DNA of 64,000 bases from Sorex araneus (Eukaryota > Chordata > Mammalia > Eulipotyphla > Soricidae). Location of the stretch: assembly GCF_027595985.1 (NCBI RefSeq), contig NC_073305.1, positions 117,522,114 through 117,586,113 on the forward strand, written 5' to 3'. Shown piece by piece: positions 11,571 to 23,535 of the stretch (positions within the stretch are counted from its first letter, which is position 1; the number at the start of each line of letters is the position of its first letter). The translations under genes and the position numbers were made by a program. The notes below the pieces were generated by a model. That model made no database searches. It was not told the origin of the DNA and saw only the letters and a program-made list of their open reading frames with translations.

Positions 11571-12047
11571 ACACTACTGTTTATGGTGCTCAGTCAATTA
11601 ATTTATCAAATATAAAATGCTATATTTCCTTGTTCTCAAGTGTTTATTCTTTTCTAATTCGTGAAATACCAAGTGACCTTGAGCTTTTAGAGTCTCACCC
11701 AGTTTTGATTTCTCCTTGAAAAATTGTATAGTAAACAATTTTGTTTATAATAGACTGGGAAATATCATAATCATGGTAAAGCATGGTTCTTTTGGTTAAA
11801 CAATTGCTACCAAATTTCATAGTTTGGGAAGAGAGGAACAGTACTTTCTAATGTATGGCTTAAAATTTTCAACTGACTGCAGTATGAAGCTTTTTAACTG
11901 TCAGTAAATATCCCTCCATTTCTCAAGGATGTTGACTGTCTCAGGACTTAAGGTATCATGTCTGCTTTTTGACATTTGGATAGATAATTGAGATTTGGGG
12001 GGGCTTGTATGAGGGAGGGCATGAACATCATACAAAGAAACTAATCT

Positions 12048-12050
<3 letters not shown>

Positions 12051-12078
<28 letters not shown>

Positions 12079-12163
12079 CAGAGACAGAAAGAGACAGACA
12101 CAGAGACACAGAAACACAGAGACACAGAGAGACAGACAGAGACAGGGACAGAGACAGAGACAT
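12051..12163 (+). repeat. Imperfect (GAGACA)n simple repeat
   Basis: About 113 bp of purine-rich GAGACA/GACAGA units with interruptions. The low-complexity Ser/Val-rich open frame on the opposite strand is an artefact of this repeat. Confidence 0.95.
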
Positions 12164-12411
12164 ACAAATAGACCTCTTCCAGTGAAGACCATCTATAGCA
12201 ATATGATGACACATGAAACAAGATTGGTGGTATGTAACAAGGTCTGTGAAGTAGTTGTGTACATTGAGGAGCCCTTTTGATTTTTCAGGGATAAAAATTG
12301 AGCCTGATAGTGTGGTTTCTTGACCCTTTCTTCTGTTTTCACCTTCCCTGTATTTTTTCTTCAGATCTTGGATTCAAGGAGTAAAGCGTTTAATCTCAAG
12401 GCTTTTTTAAG

Positions 12412-12596
12412 TATTATTATTATTTTTTAAGTTTTGAATAACACCCAGTGATGCCCAGGCATTATTCCTGGTTCAGCACTCAGGAATTACCCCAGGCAGT
12501 GCTCAGGAAACCATACAGGTTGCAGGAGATTGAACCCAGGTCTGTTCAGTGCAAAGCAAATGAATGCCCTATTTGTTGTACTATAGCTCCAGCCCC
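12412..12596 (-). mobile_element. SINE-A copy
   Basis: Reverse copy from an AT-rich tail through cagcactcaggaattacccc to tactatagctccagcccc. Moderately diverged. Confidence 0.85.
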
Positions 12597-12950
12597 TCTC
12601 CCCAGGTCACAGCACATTGTCTGAGGCAAAGAGCTTTCCTTTGCTCTATTTTCTTTGTTCTTGATTTGTGATGCATATTTTCCCTCCTTCCAACAATAGG
12701 AGCCCATTCTTGTGGGTCGGCTGTAGAAATAGAAATTTGAAAATAAAATGTGTATGCATTTGAAAAATTATTTTTAAATTAATATAGTTTGTGATACCAT
12801 GTGGATGTACAAATGAAAATTCAACATGTTTTGTTTGTTCATTTGATTGTTTTTTAATGTCTCACATATGGGTGAAGTCATCCACTATTTGTTTTTATCC
12901 ATCTGACTTACTGGAGGTAGGTGTTGTTTATTTAAATAATAAGAAAATTG

Positions 12951-13130
12951 GGCCTGGAGTGATAGTATAGCAGGTAGGGTGCTTGCCTTACAGAGAGCAG
13001 ACCCAGGTTGGATCCTCAGTACCCCACTTGCACCCCCACCCCTTCAAGTTCCACCAGGAGTGACGTTTTAGTACAGAACCAGGGGTATGTTGAGCACAAT
13101 TGGGTGCAACCCAAGAAAACAATTAAAAGC
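12951..13130 (+). mobile_element. SINE-A copy, diverged body
   Basis: Head gggcctggagtgatagtatagcaggtaggg with B box ggttggatcct. The body is altered by a C-rich stretch and ends gggtgcaacccaag. Confidence 0.8.
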
Positions 13131-13138
13131 AGTAATAA

Positions 13139-13268
13139 GGGGCTGGGGTAATAGCACATCGGGCATTACCTTGCATTACCTTGCATGGCATTTGCCTTGC
13201 ATGCAGCCCACCTGGGTTTGATCCCCAGCAACCCATATGGTCCTCTGAGCACCGTCAGGGGTAAAACT
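13139..13268 (+). mobile_element. SINE-A, 3'-truncated with internal duplication
   Basis: Head ggggctggggtaatagcaca. The anticodon-region segment is tandemly duplicated (cattaccttg twice), followed by a B box (gggtttgatcc) and about half of the body. It lies 8 bp after another SINE-A. Confidence 0.8.
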
Positions 13269-13297
13269 GACTGCGTACTTCTGTACATAAGATCTTT

Positions 13298-13468
13298 CGC
13301 TTTTGCTTGAGGGCCAAACCCAACTGTGCTCAGGGGTTACTCTTGGCTCTGCCCTTAGGAATCACTCCTGGCAATGCTTGGGGGACTATATGGGATGCAA
13401 GAGATTCAACCCAAGACTGCCTCATGTAGGAAGACACAGTAACCCCTGTACTATTGTTCTGTCCTCTC
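13298..13468 (-). mobile_element. SINE-A copy
   Basis: Reverse copy: gtgctcaggggttactcttgg, ggaatcactcctgg, gattcaaccc (B box complement) and ctattgttctgtcc. It completes a three-SINE cluster. Confidence 0.82.
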
Positions 13469-13617
13469 AATCAATAAAATTTTCAATGAATTTTTTTTTG
13501 GTGGGGGGGTAAGGAAGTGGTCTGAAACTTTGATAGCTAAGAATATATTTAATTTTAAAATTTATATAAAAAGCTAGTGATACAGAAAAGTTCAGCTTTA
13601 AGTTCTATTTCAATTTG

Positions 13618-13679
13618 ACATTATTCAATTATTTGGTTTCTAATATTTCTGTTAAGAAATATTTCTAATTGAATAATGT
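13618..13679. repeat. AT-rich composite hairpin
   Basis: Perfect 14-bp outer arms (13,618-13,631 acattattcaatta; 13,666-13,679) and a perfect 9-bp inner stem (13,642-13,650; 13,655-13,663), separated by an asymmetric bulge. Confidence 0.6.
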
Positions 13680-16600
13680 TTTTAATTTCAGAAAATTGAA
13701 AAAAATTTATCAATTATTTGATTTCTAAGATATTACAGAACATTCTAGTTCTTCTTTTTAAGGTCATCTGCTCTTAAAGAAGACTTCATAATTTTTTGCT
13801 ATCTTATAAATTTGCTAAATTTTACTATTTCATATCAAGATATATTAAAAATCTTTTCTATTTTTATACTAATTTGAATCCTTTAATTTGAAATCTTCTA
13901 TTTTTAATTGTTAAATATTAACAATAGTTTTTCAATATTTTATTTTTTCATAAATTTCTTTTTTAGAACACCAATAATAGATATTGTATATATATTACAT
14001 ATATATAATATATATTCTCTTTACCTTCTGATGTCTTATCTAACTGTTCTTTTGACCTATCTTACAGTTCACCGTTCAATTTTGGGTATAATTTTTCTGT
14101 TCTCCTATCTACTTACTAAGCTCTATCAGCTGTTATATTTTTACGTTCAGTATTTCCTATTGGCTTCTTTTTATAATTGCTTTCCATTCTTTATATAATT
14201 ACTATTATTTCTTATCTCTTTGAAAACATCTCTTTTATTAATTTGACTTTCCTTTGTATTCTAGATTATAAATTCAGCTTCATCTAATACAGTTTCTTCT
14301 GTTAATTGTTTTCTTTTTTCCTTTTTTTAAAAGGTAGTGATTGAGCTTCTCAGTTCTTTATTTTCCTTCCAAAGTTAGTCTCTGGAGAACAGTAGTAACT
14401 TTGGTTATATGCATTATCCTTTGTGGATAAGGATGGGGATGTTAAAACCCAGACAGTTGTATGCTCTTTAGGAATGAATTTTATGAATATTGGGAGTGGG
14501 ACCTACCTCTGCAAGGGGCCTCTGTCTTTATAGCAGGGCTAGACCATGCTCTACTTACTACTCCCACTAGACCTCTCTGGTCTCAGGGAAATCTCTTAAA
14601 TCTTTCATAGTTGTTATTTCTTATTGCTAGAAGTCACACTGAGAATGATAGAAGCTACGTATTGGACTGCATGTTACTTACCTCTATTGTAACCAGCCAC
14701 AGCCCTACTAATTCATTGCCAAGGCCCTAACCTGAGTGAGGCTAATATTGTTTCTATATGTCCACTTTGAATAGGGGAATGTGAGGCAGTGATCTGCCCA
14801 GGCTCTCTGAGGAGAAAATCTAAAGAATTTCTCATTACTCCCATACTATTCCCAAAATTCTTTATACTATTGTACCTAGAATGGTCTATCTGGAGATTTT
14901 CTTGTCATTTAAAAACATATTGTCAGAGCGAACAATGTCTCAAATCATTCTGTGCTTCTTTAGATTTCCGTTCAGGTGAGGGCACTGATGCCTGTGTTCT
15001 TTCACTTTGTCTAAGACCCTTGATTTCATTTTTTTCTTTTTTTGTCCCTGTGGGATGTTGATGATGGTCACTAACTATTGATTGTATCAACTCTTCTGTT
15101 TCTTTATGCCTCCTTCAGGTCACTCTTCATACTTTCTTCTCAGGTTACGTTTTAGGCTACACCTTGCTTCAAAGTTTACTTACAACTATTTTCCTTATTA
15201 CATATTTGTATTCCTGTGTTGTCTCTTACATATTTCTCCAAACTCACCTAAGAAAATCCTCTCTCTCAGATTTTAGATTGATTTTAGATTGATCATGACA
15301 ATGATTTCAGGGTTCACAGACTGAATCATAATTTCAGCTGTTTCAGACACAAATCAGTATTACTAAGGTGTATCTGAAGAACCAAAACACTTTTATTGTA
15401 AATTTGAGTTATAATGTGGGCCTTAGGATTGCCCCGGAATATGGATGAGAACCAAACATTTAGGAACAAATATTCTGGCTGATAACAGACAGTCAGCCAA
15501 ACGCAGCCCCTGATAAAGATAAATAACCTGTACTCAGGGAAATTTTTTGCATCATTAAACATGGTGAGCATATTAGCTAGCAGGGGGTGGAGCCGAGTCC
15601 CCAAAGAGATAAATCTAAATTATGTGCGCTGCAGTGATCATAACAGTAATGCACCATCTTGGCTAACTAGCTGACATCACTGAGGAAGGGAATTTCAGAT
15701 TTAAATGAACCAAACTAAAAAGCATTTCAGTGCACATACAGATTAATTGGAGCATATTCATGAACTTTTCAGCCCTCATATGCCTCTTTTTTTTTTTTTT
15801 TTTTGACTGGTGCCAAGTACAAAGAGCTTAGAATTTTCCTGTCAAATCTTGCATCTTTGTTTCTTCTTTTTGGTATCTTATGCAGTTTGATTAATTACTC
15901 TCCAATTTGCTCTCCATTAATTTCCCTCCTACACAGTTGTGTGACTATTACTTGCCAAAATCTCTTTTTATATATGCAACTAAGATGGATAATATTAAAT
16001 TTAGTGACACTTCTTTCAAGTGAATCAAAAAAGTTGTCATTTATTAATATTGTACTTTTGAATCAATTCAGAATATCCCAAATTCAAAGTTTAGTATTGT
16101 TAGTTTCTTAAGAAAACAGATTCTTGATTAAGAGACAAACTAAAAAAAATTGAAAAAAATTATAATAATAAAATTAGATTTTGTAGAACAATTTCTTTTT
16201 GTTTTAATGTACCTGCCTAAAGTAAAAAGATCAAAATATTTTGTTTTATTGTTCTCTTTGAACTTGTAGAAAGTTTTAGCATTATTTTGGTAAGTAGAAA
16301 AGAAAAAAAATGTTACTGGTTTGAAAGGGTGACTTAGCCAATATTTAGAGATATATTTTCTATAGTTCAGATAAAAATAACTAATTTCCTATTATAATAT
16401 GTATGTAACTCTATTTGTCCTATTTATAGTCATTGTGCCCCAGTATATAGGAAAGTCTTGGATTTGTCAAGTACTCTGGGAATAGTTGCTGAATTGATGA
16501 ATGAGCAATTTTCAAAAATGATATTTTCCCATGAAAAGAAACAATTTGTATAAAATGGGAGATAGTAAGGAAGGTTGACACAGTCGAACTTGACTTGTAA

Positions 16601-17231
16601 TTTTAAGCAAGAGAAAAATTGCTTGAAACTGATATGATTAAATTTTTTTCCCCTTGCCTTTCACACATTTGTGACTATGTCACTTATTATTAAGGACAAA
16701 TGACCAAACATAGAAGGATGTCTAGATACCATCAGAGTCTAAAGCTCAGTTCAGCCACTTACTGTTTAAAGATTTCACTCATTTCTTTAACCTGTTCTGT
16801 TTCACTTGACTTTAATTGAATGGCATTTTTTTTCCAACTGGGGATGCAAGGATTAAGTCAAGTATATGGTAGTACCTAGCACAATACCCAGAAGTTACAA
16901 ACTACACATTATTTCAATTGCTCTTGCTTTCGTGCTCTTTCAATTGCATAAAACATTTTCTGAACCACAATCTTTTATTTATAATTCTCAGGATTTTAGG
17001 TTGGGCATGTAGCTTTCATTACATGTATGAGACCCTGGGTTCATATATTAAAAAAATTTTAAAAATACTCATTGTTCTTATAGACAATTTTTTATATTTA
17101 ATTTTACTTCATTTTAAAAGATACAAGATATATGACTATAATTTTAAGCATAAAACTATTATATTGAAAGTAATTGAAATTTAAGTATGTTTTCTAAATT
17201 TTTTGTCACAGTAAGATAAAATAGTAACTTT
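13680..17231. other. T-rich unique or unassigned DNA
   Basis: No gene supported. The stretch at 13.75-14.35 kb is strongly T-rich and could be decayed LINE sequence, but no diagnostic motif remains. A weak tRNA-Ala-like motif (gcatgtagct..accctgggttca) lies at about 16,998-17,043. The T tract at 15,786-15,804 has no body attached that I recognise. Confidence 0.4.
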
Positions 17232-17705
17232 TATTTATTTATTTATTTATTTTATTGAATCACCATGTGGAAAATTACAAAGCTTTCAGGCTTAAGTCTC
17301 AGTTACATAATGCTCGAACACCCATCCCTTCACCAGTGCATATATTCCACCACCAAGAACCATGGTAAACCTCTACCCCCCCCCCCCGAGCCCCCGCTCC
17401 CAGTCCCCCACCCAGCCTGAGTACCTGATAAATTTCACTTTACTTTCTCTTTACTTTGATTACATACAAACAAAAAACCTCACTATTATTGTTTGGAGTC
17501 CCCCCGCCCGCCAGAGTCGGACCTGCTGGAAAGGAAGCATTTGATAATTTGTTTTCCATTGCTGAGAATGAAGAGATATGAGGTCATGTAGCCACAGTAG
17601 CGGCCTCGAGGTTCTAGATTTCTGTATTTTCGTATTTTAGTGACTAATTCCAGAGGCCTTTCTGCCAGAGGTTGCATCATTGCAAGCTCGTACCTCTCTG
17701 CTACT

Positions 17706-19195
17706 TTATATTCCACATATGAGTGCAATCTTTCTGTGTCTGTCTCTTTCTTTCTGACTCATTTCACTCCCATGCTGATCCACTTATATGCAAATTTCAT
17801 GACTTCATGCATTCTAACCACTGCATAGTATTCCATTGTGTAGATGTACCAAAGTTTTTTTAGCCAGTCATCTGTTCTCAGGCATTCAGTTTTTTTCCAG
17901 ATTCTGGCTATTGTAAACTGTGCTGTGATGAACATACAGGAGCAGATATCATTTTGACTATACTTTTTTGCTTCTCCGGGATATATTCCCAGGAGTGGTA
18001 TTGCTGGGCCAAATGGGAGCTGGATTTCTAATTTTTTGAGAAGTGACCATATTGTTTTCCAAAAGGGCCGAACCAGTCAGCATTCCCACCAGCAGTGTAG
18101 GAGGATTCCTTTCTCCCCACAACCATGCCAACAGTGGTTGTTTTTGTTCTTTTGGATATGAGCCATTCTCTGTGATGTGAGATGGTATCTCATAGTTGTT
18201 TTGATCTGTATCTCTCTGATGATTAGTGATGAAGAGCATTTTTTCATGTGTCTTTTAGCCATTTGTATTTCCTCCTTGAAAAAGTTTCTGTTCATTTTTT
18301 CGCCCCATTTTTTGATGGGGTTGGATGTTTTCTTTTTGTAGAGGTCAACCAGTGCCTTGTATACCCTTGATATCAACCCCTTATCGGATGGATATTGGGT
18401 GAATATCCTTTCCCATCTGTAGATTGCCTTTGTATTTGGGTCACTGTGTCTTTTGCGGTGCAGAAGCTACTTAGTTTATTATAGTCCCATTTGTTTATAT
18501 CTCTTTCTACTTGATTGCTCGGGTTCGTGTTATCTTTGAAGATAGCTTTGGCTTCAATATCGTGGAGGGTTTTTCCGACTTTGTCTTCAATGTACTTTAT
18601 GGTTTGTGGTCTGATGTTGAGGTCTTTAATCCATTTTGATCTGACTTTTGTGTATGGTATTAGGTTGAGGTCTAAGCCCATATTTTTGCATGTGGCTGTC
18701 CAGTGATGCCAGCACCATTTGTTGAAGAGGCTTTCCTTGTTCCACTTCACATTTCTTGCCCCCTTATCAAGGATCAGATGATTATATATTTGGGGTTGCA
18801 TGTAGGGATATTCCACCCTGTTCCATTGATCAGTGGCTCTGCCTTTGTTCCAGTACCATGCTGTTTTAATTGTTACCGCTTTGTAGTAAAGTTTGAAGTT
18901 GGGGAGGGTGATGCTTCCCATTGTCTTTTTCCCAAGAATTGCTTTAGCTATTAGTGGGCGTTTATTGTTCCATATGAATTTAAGGAGTGTTTGATCAATT
19001 TCTTTGAAGAATTTCATGGGTATCCTTATAGGGATTGCATTGAATCTGTATAGTGCTTTGGGGAGTATTGCCATTTTGACAATGTTAAGTCTTGCTATCC
19101 ATGAGCAGAGAATATATTTCTATTTTCTTGTGTCCTCTTTAATTTCGTTGAGTAGTGTTTTGTAGTTTTCCTTTGTAGAGATCCTTTACTTTCTT
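17706..19195 (-). pseudogene. Older L1 ORF2, C-terminal third (broken)
   Basis: Minus-strand frames give [16 protein letters not shown] through the post-RT region (18,373-19,074), then, after a frameshift near 18,376, [20 protein letters not shown]. The cysteine motif survives as [18 protein letters not shown] (CX3CX7HX4C). At least two further frame changes follow before the ORF2 stop near 17,706. The upstream continuation lies beyond the young L1, at 25,084. Confidence 0.85.
19178..19195 (+). repeat. Target-site duplication of young L1 (3' side)
   Basis: The 18-bp sequence gagatcctttactttctt, identical to 25,066-25,083. It lies directly against the L1 poly(A) (T tract here). The inferred nick site TTCTT/AG is close to the L1 endonuclease preference TTTT/AA. 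Confidence 0.95.
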
Positions 19196-19196
19196 T

Positions 19197-19230
<34 letters not shown>

Positions 19231-19674
19231 AATTAGAGAATCACCGTGAGGGTACAGTTACAGATTTATACACTTCTGTGCTCACACTTCCCTCATACAA
19301 AGTTTGGGAACCCATCCCTTCACCAGTGTCCATTCTCCACCACCCGTAAACCCAGTGTCCCTCCCACCCTCCCCAATCCCATCTCCCCCCCACCCCACCC
19401 TGCCACTGTGGCAAGGCATTCCCTTCTGCTTTCTCTCTCTAATTAGCTGTTGTGGTTTGCAACAAAGGTGTTGAGTGGCCGCTGTGCTCAGTCTCTAGCC
19501 CTCATTCAGCCCGCAACTCCCTTCCCCCACATGGCCTTCGACTGCAATGTAGTTGGTGATCGCTTCTCTGAGTTGACCTTTCCCCGGAACGTGAGGCCAG
19601 CCTCGAAGCCATGGAGTCAACCTCCTGGTACTTATTTCTACAGTTCTTGGGTGTTAGTCTCCCACTCTGTTATT
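19196..19674 (-). other. L1 3' UTR and poly(A), young type
   Basis: Contains a complementary AATAAA (for example 19,218-19,223) immediately before the A tract. The complement of aatcaccgtgagggtacag marks this 3' UTR type, shared with the truncated copy at 59,052-59,532. A C-rich (G-rich in sense) stretch lies at about 19,350-19,410, as is common in L1 3' UTRs. Confidence 0.85.
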
Positions 19675-22600
19675 CTATATACCATAGATGAGTGCAATCT
19701 TTCTATGTCTGTCTCTCTCTTTCTGACTCATTTCACTCAGCATGAAACTTTTCATGCCCATCCACTTAACTACAAAATTCTTGACCTCCTTTTTTCTAAC
19801 AGCTGCATAGTATTCCATTGTATAGATGTACCAAAGTTTCCTCAACCAGTCATCCATTCTGGGGCATTCGGGTTTTTTCCAGATTCTGGCTATTGTAAAC
19901 AGTGCTGCGATGAACATACATGTGCAGATGTTGTTTCGATTGAACTTTTTTGATTCTCTGGGATATATTCCCAGCAGTGGTATTGCTGGGTCAAATGGGA
20001 ATTCAATATCTAATTTTTTGAGAGTCGTCCAAATTGTTTTCCAGAAGGGCTGAACCAGTCGGCATTCCCACCAGCAGTGAAGAAGGGTCCCTTTCTCCCC
20101 ACATCCTCTCCAACAGCGGTTGCTTTTGTTCTTTTGGATGTGTGCTAGTCTCTGTGGTGTGAGGTGGTATCTCATGGTTGTTTTGATCTGCATCTCTCTG
20201 ATGATTAGTGATGTAGAGCACTTTTTCATGTGCCTTTTGGCCATTCGTATTTCTTCCTTGGTGAAGTTTCTGTTCATTTCTTTGCCCCATTTTTTGATGG
20301 GGTTGGATGTTTTCTTCTTGTAGAGCTCAACCAGTGCTTTATATACCATTGATATCAACCCCTTATCTGATGGGTATTGTGTAAATATCCTTTCCCATTC
20401 TGTGGATAGTCTTTGTATTCTGGTCACTGTATCTCTTGCGGTGCAGAAGCTTTTTAGTTTAATGTAGTCCCATTTGTTGATCTCTGTTTTTACTAGATTG
20501 CTTAGTTCCGTGTCACCTTTGAAGATACCCTTATCTTCAATATCGTGGAGGGTTTCGCCGACCTTGTCTTCAATGTACCTTATGGTTTGTGGTCTAATGT
20601 TGAGGTCTTTAATCCATTTTGATCTGACTTTTGTGCATGGTGTCAGTTCAAGGTCTAAACCCATTTTTTTGCATGTGGTTGTCCAGTTGTGCCAGCACCA
20701 TTTGTTAAAGAGGCTTTCCTTGCTCCACTTCACTTCTCTTGCTCCCTTATCAAAGATTAGATGGTCATACATTTGGGGTTGTGTGTAGGGATATTCCACC
20801 CTGTTCCATTGGTCTACGGCTCTGCCTTTGTTCCAGTACCATGCTGTTTTAATTGTTACTGCTTTGTAGTAAAGTTTGAGGTTGGGGATGGTGATGCCTC
20901 CCATCATCTTTTTCCCAAGAATTGTTTTAGCTATCCTTGGACGTTTGTTATTCCATATGAATTTTAGGATTGCTTGATCCATTTCTTTGAAGAATGTCAT
21001 GGGTATATTTATAGGGATCGCATTGAATCTGTATAATGCTTTAGGGAGTATTGCCATTTTGACAACATTGATTCTCCCTATCCACGAGCAGGGTATATGT
21101 TTCCATTTCCTCATGTCCTCTTTGATTTCATGGAGTAGCGTTATGTAGTTTTCTTTGTAAAGGTCTTTTACTTCCTTGGTTAAGCTGATTCCGAGGTACC
21201 TGATTTTCTGGGGCACGATTGTGAATGGGATTGCTTTTTTCATGTCCCTTTCCTCTGCCTCATTGTTTGCATATATGAAGGCCATGGATTTTTGGGTATT
21301 GATTTTGTAGCCTGCAACTTTACTGTATAAGTCTATTGTTTCTAAGAGTTTCTTAGTAGAGGTTTTAGGCTTCTCTAGATATAGTATCATGTCGTCTGCA
21401 AATAGTGAGAGTTTGATTTCTTCCCTTCCTATCTGGATGCCCTTAATCTCTTTTTCTTGTCTAATAGCTATCGCAAGTACTTCCAGTACTATATTGAAGA
21501 GGAGTGGTGAGAGTGGGCATCCTTGTCTTGTGCCTGATCTCAGAGGAAAGGCCCTTAGTTTTTCCCCGTTGAGGATAATGCTTGCCGTAGGCTTGTGATA
21601 GATGGCTTCGACTATCTTGAGGAAAGTTCCTCCAAACCCCATTTTGGCAAGGGTTTTCATCATGAAAGGATGTTGGATCTTGTCAAATGCTTTCTCTGCA
21701 TCTATTGATATGATCATATGGTTTTTATCTTTCCTTTTGTTGATATGCTGGATTATGTTGATTGATTTCCGAATGTTAAACCATCCTTGCATCCCTGGGA
21801 TGAATCCCACTTGGTCGTGGTGTATGATCTTTTTGATGAGTTGTTGGATCCTATTTGCTAGTATTTTGTTGAGGATCTTCGCATCGGTGTTCATCAGGGA
21901 AATTGGTCTGTAATTTTCTTTCTTAGTGGTGTCTTTGTTTGCTTTTGGTATTAGGGAGATATGTGCTTCATAGAAACTGTTTGGGAGAGTTCCTGTTTTT
22001 TCAATTTCCTGGAAAAGTTTGAGGAAAACAGGCAATAGGTCTTCTTTAAATGTTTGGAAGAATTCGCCAGTGAAACCATCTGGGCCTGGGCTTTTGTTTT
22101 TGGGGAGGTTTTTGATTACCGTTTCAATTTCCTTAACATTGAAGGGTCTATTCAGGTATTCCAGGTCTTCTTTCTTCAGTCTTGGGAGATTGTAGGAATC
22201 AAGGAATCCATCCATTTCTTTTAGGTTCTCCTTTTTTGTGGCGTAAAGACTTTCAAAGTAGTCTCTAATGATCTTTTGAATCTCACTGGTTTCTGTTATG
22301 ATGTCCCCCTTTTCATTTCTGATTCGATTTATTAGAGTTTTCTCTCTTTCTTTCTTTGTGAGACTTGCTAGCGGTTTATCAATCTTATTTATTTTCTCAA
22401 AGAACCAACTCTTTGTTTCATTGATCTTTCGGATTGTTTTTTTGGTTTCGATGTCATTAATTTCTGCTCTAATTTTTATTATTTCTTTCCTTCGGTCTGG
22501 TTTGGGGTCCTTTTTCTGGTCCTTTTCTAGGGTCTTGAGTTGTAAAGTCAAGCTATCTATGTGGGTCCTTTCTTCCTTCCTGAGGAATGCTTGGAGAGCT

Positions 22601-23493
22601 ATAAATTTTCCCCTTAACACGGCTTTAGCTGTGTCCCATAGGTTTTGGTAGCTCGTGTCTTCATTCTCATTTGTTTCTAAGTATCTTTTGATTTCTTCCT
22701 TGATTTCCTTCTTGACCCACTCATTGTTCAACATGGAATTGTTTAATTTCCAGGTGTTTGATTTGATTTTCCGTATTTGTGGGTGGTTAGCTTCTATCTT
22801 CAGCGCATCGTGGTCTGAAAAGATGGTTGATACAATTTCTATTTTTCCGATTCGATTGAGGTATGTTCTGGGGCCCAGTACATGGTCTATTTTTGAAAAT
22901 GTTCCATGTGCACTGGAAAAGAATGTGTATTCTTTCTTTTTGGGGTGTAAGGCCCTGTATAGGTCTATTAGGCCTCTCTCTTCAATTTCTTCATTCAGGG
23001 TCAGTGTTTCCTTGTTGAGTTTTGTTCTTGTGGATCTATCTAGAGGTGATAAGGCCGTATTGAAGTCTCCGACTACAATTGTGCTGTTAGTGATGTCCTC
23101 TTTGAAGTCTGTTAGGAGTTGTTTTAAATATTTAGCCGGTCGTTCGTTAGGAGCATATACGTTTAAGAGTGTGATTTCTTCCTGTTGTACATATCCCTTG
23201 ATAAACAGAAAATGACCTTCGCTGTCCCTTTTGATCTTTTTCATCCTGAAATCTATGTTGTCGGATACCAGGATGGCCACTCCAGCTTTTTTAAGGGGGT
23301 TGTTTGCTTGGAGGATTGTTTTCCATCCTTTGACTTTGAGTCTATGTTTACTCTGTTTGTTCAGGTGTGTTTCTTGCAGGCAACAGAATGTTGGGTTTAA
23401 TTTCCGGATCCATTTAGCTACTCTGTGTCTCTTGATAGGTGCATTTAGGCCATTGACATTGAGAGAGATTATTGTGATGTGGTTTTGTGTCAT
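19675..23493 (-). CDS. L1 ORF2p: endonuclease and reverse transcriptase
   Basis: Intact 1,272-residue protein, close to the usual mammalian L1 ORF2p length (about 1,275). It nicks the target and reverse-transcribes L1 RNA in place. The N-terminal endonuclease shows N12 (SLNVNGLN), E41 (QETHL), D143/N145 (VGDFNTALS), D203 (KIDH) and D227-H228 (FSDHD). The RT domain shows D598 (SIDAEKAFD), [12 protein letters not shown] near 657-668 and the FADD box at 698-701. A C-terminal cysteine motif [18 protein letters not shown] fits CX3CX7HX4C exactly, near residue 1,120. ORF2 starts 42 bp after the ORF1 stop, so translation probably depends on reinitiation, as in other L1s. The start at 23,493 matches the conserved [12 protein letters not shown] beginning. 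No missing key residue was found. Confidence 0.97.
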   Translation of the reverse strand: MTQNHITIISLNVNGLNAPIKRHRVAKWIRKLNPTFCCLQETHLNKQSKHRLKVKGWKTILQANNPLKKAGVAILVSDNIDFRMKKIKRDSEGHFLFIKGYVQQEEITLLNVYAPNERPAKYLKQLLTDFKEDITNSTIVVGDFNTALSPLDRSTRTKLNKETLTLNEEIEERGLIDLYRALHPKKKEYTFFSSAHGTFSKIDHVLGPRTYLNRIGKIEIVSTIFSDHDALKIEANHPQIRKIKSNTWKLNNSMLNNEWVKKEIKEEIKRYLETNENEDTSYQNLWDTAKAVLRGKFIALQAFLRKEERTHIDSLTLQLKTLEKDQKKDPKPDRRKEIIKIRAEINDIETKKTIRKINETKSWFFEKINKIDKPLASLTKKEREKTLINRIRNEKGDIITETSEIQKIIRDYFESLYATKKENLKEMDGFLDSYNLPRLKKEDLEYLNRPFNVKEIETVIKNLPKNKSPGPDGFTGEFFQTFKEDLLPVFLKLFQEIEKTGTLPNSFYEAHISLIPKANKDTTKKENYRPISLMNTDAKILNKILANRIQQLIKKIIHHDQVGFIPGMQGWFNIRKSINIIQHINKRKDKNHMIISIDAEKAFDKIQHPFMMKTLAKMGFGGTFLKIVEAIYHKPTASIILNGEKLRAFPLRSGTRQGCPLSPLLFNIVLEVLAIAIRQEKEIKGIQIGREEIKLSLFADDMILYLEKPKTSTKKLLETIDLYSKVAGYKINTQKSMAFIYANNEAEERDMKKAIPFTIVPQKIRYLGISLTKEVKDLYKENYITLLHEIKEDMRKWKHIPCSWIGRINVVKMAILPKALYRFNAIPINIPMTFFKEMDQAILKFIWNNKRPRIAKTILGKKMMGGITIPNLKLYYKAVTIKTAWYWNKGRAVDQWNRVEYPYTQPQMYDHLIFDKGAREVKWSKESLFNKWCWHNWTTTCKKMGLDLELTPCTKVRSKWIKDLNIRPQTIRYIEDKVGETLHDIEDKGIFKGDTELSNLVKTEINKWDYIKLKSFCTARDTVTRIQRLSTEWERIFTQYPSDKGLISMVYKALVELYKKKTSNPIKKWGKEMNRNFTKEEIRMAKRHMKKCSTSLIIREMQIKTTMRYHLTPQRLAHIQKNKSNRCWRGCGEKGTLLHCWWECRLVQPFWKTIWTTLKKLDIEFPFDPAIPLLGIYPRESKKFNRNNICTCMFIAALFTIARIWKKPECPRMDDWLRKLWYIYTMEYYAAVRKKEVKNFVVKWMGMKSFMLSEMSQKERDRHRKIALIYGI

Positions 23494-23535
23494 CTTTCTG
23501 TGGGATTTGTTGTTCTTATGGGGCTCCTCCTTGCC

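Noticed and set aside
11901..12221. 106-codon minus-strand frame rich in SVSVSV/CLSVS
   Set aside because: Translation of the (GAGACA)n simple repeat.
12951..13468. CRISPR-like regular repeats
   Set aside because: These are three SINE-A copies with variable spacing in a eukaryotic context.
22655..23215. 186-codon plus-strand open frame in the young L1
   Set aside because: Mirror of the ORF2 endonuclease region. No recognised domain.
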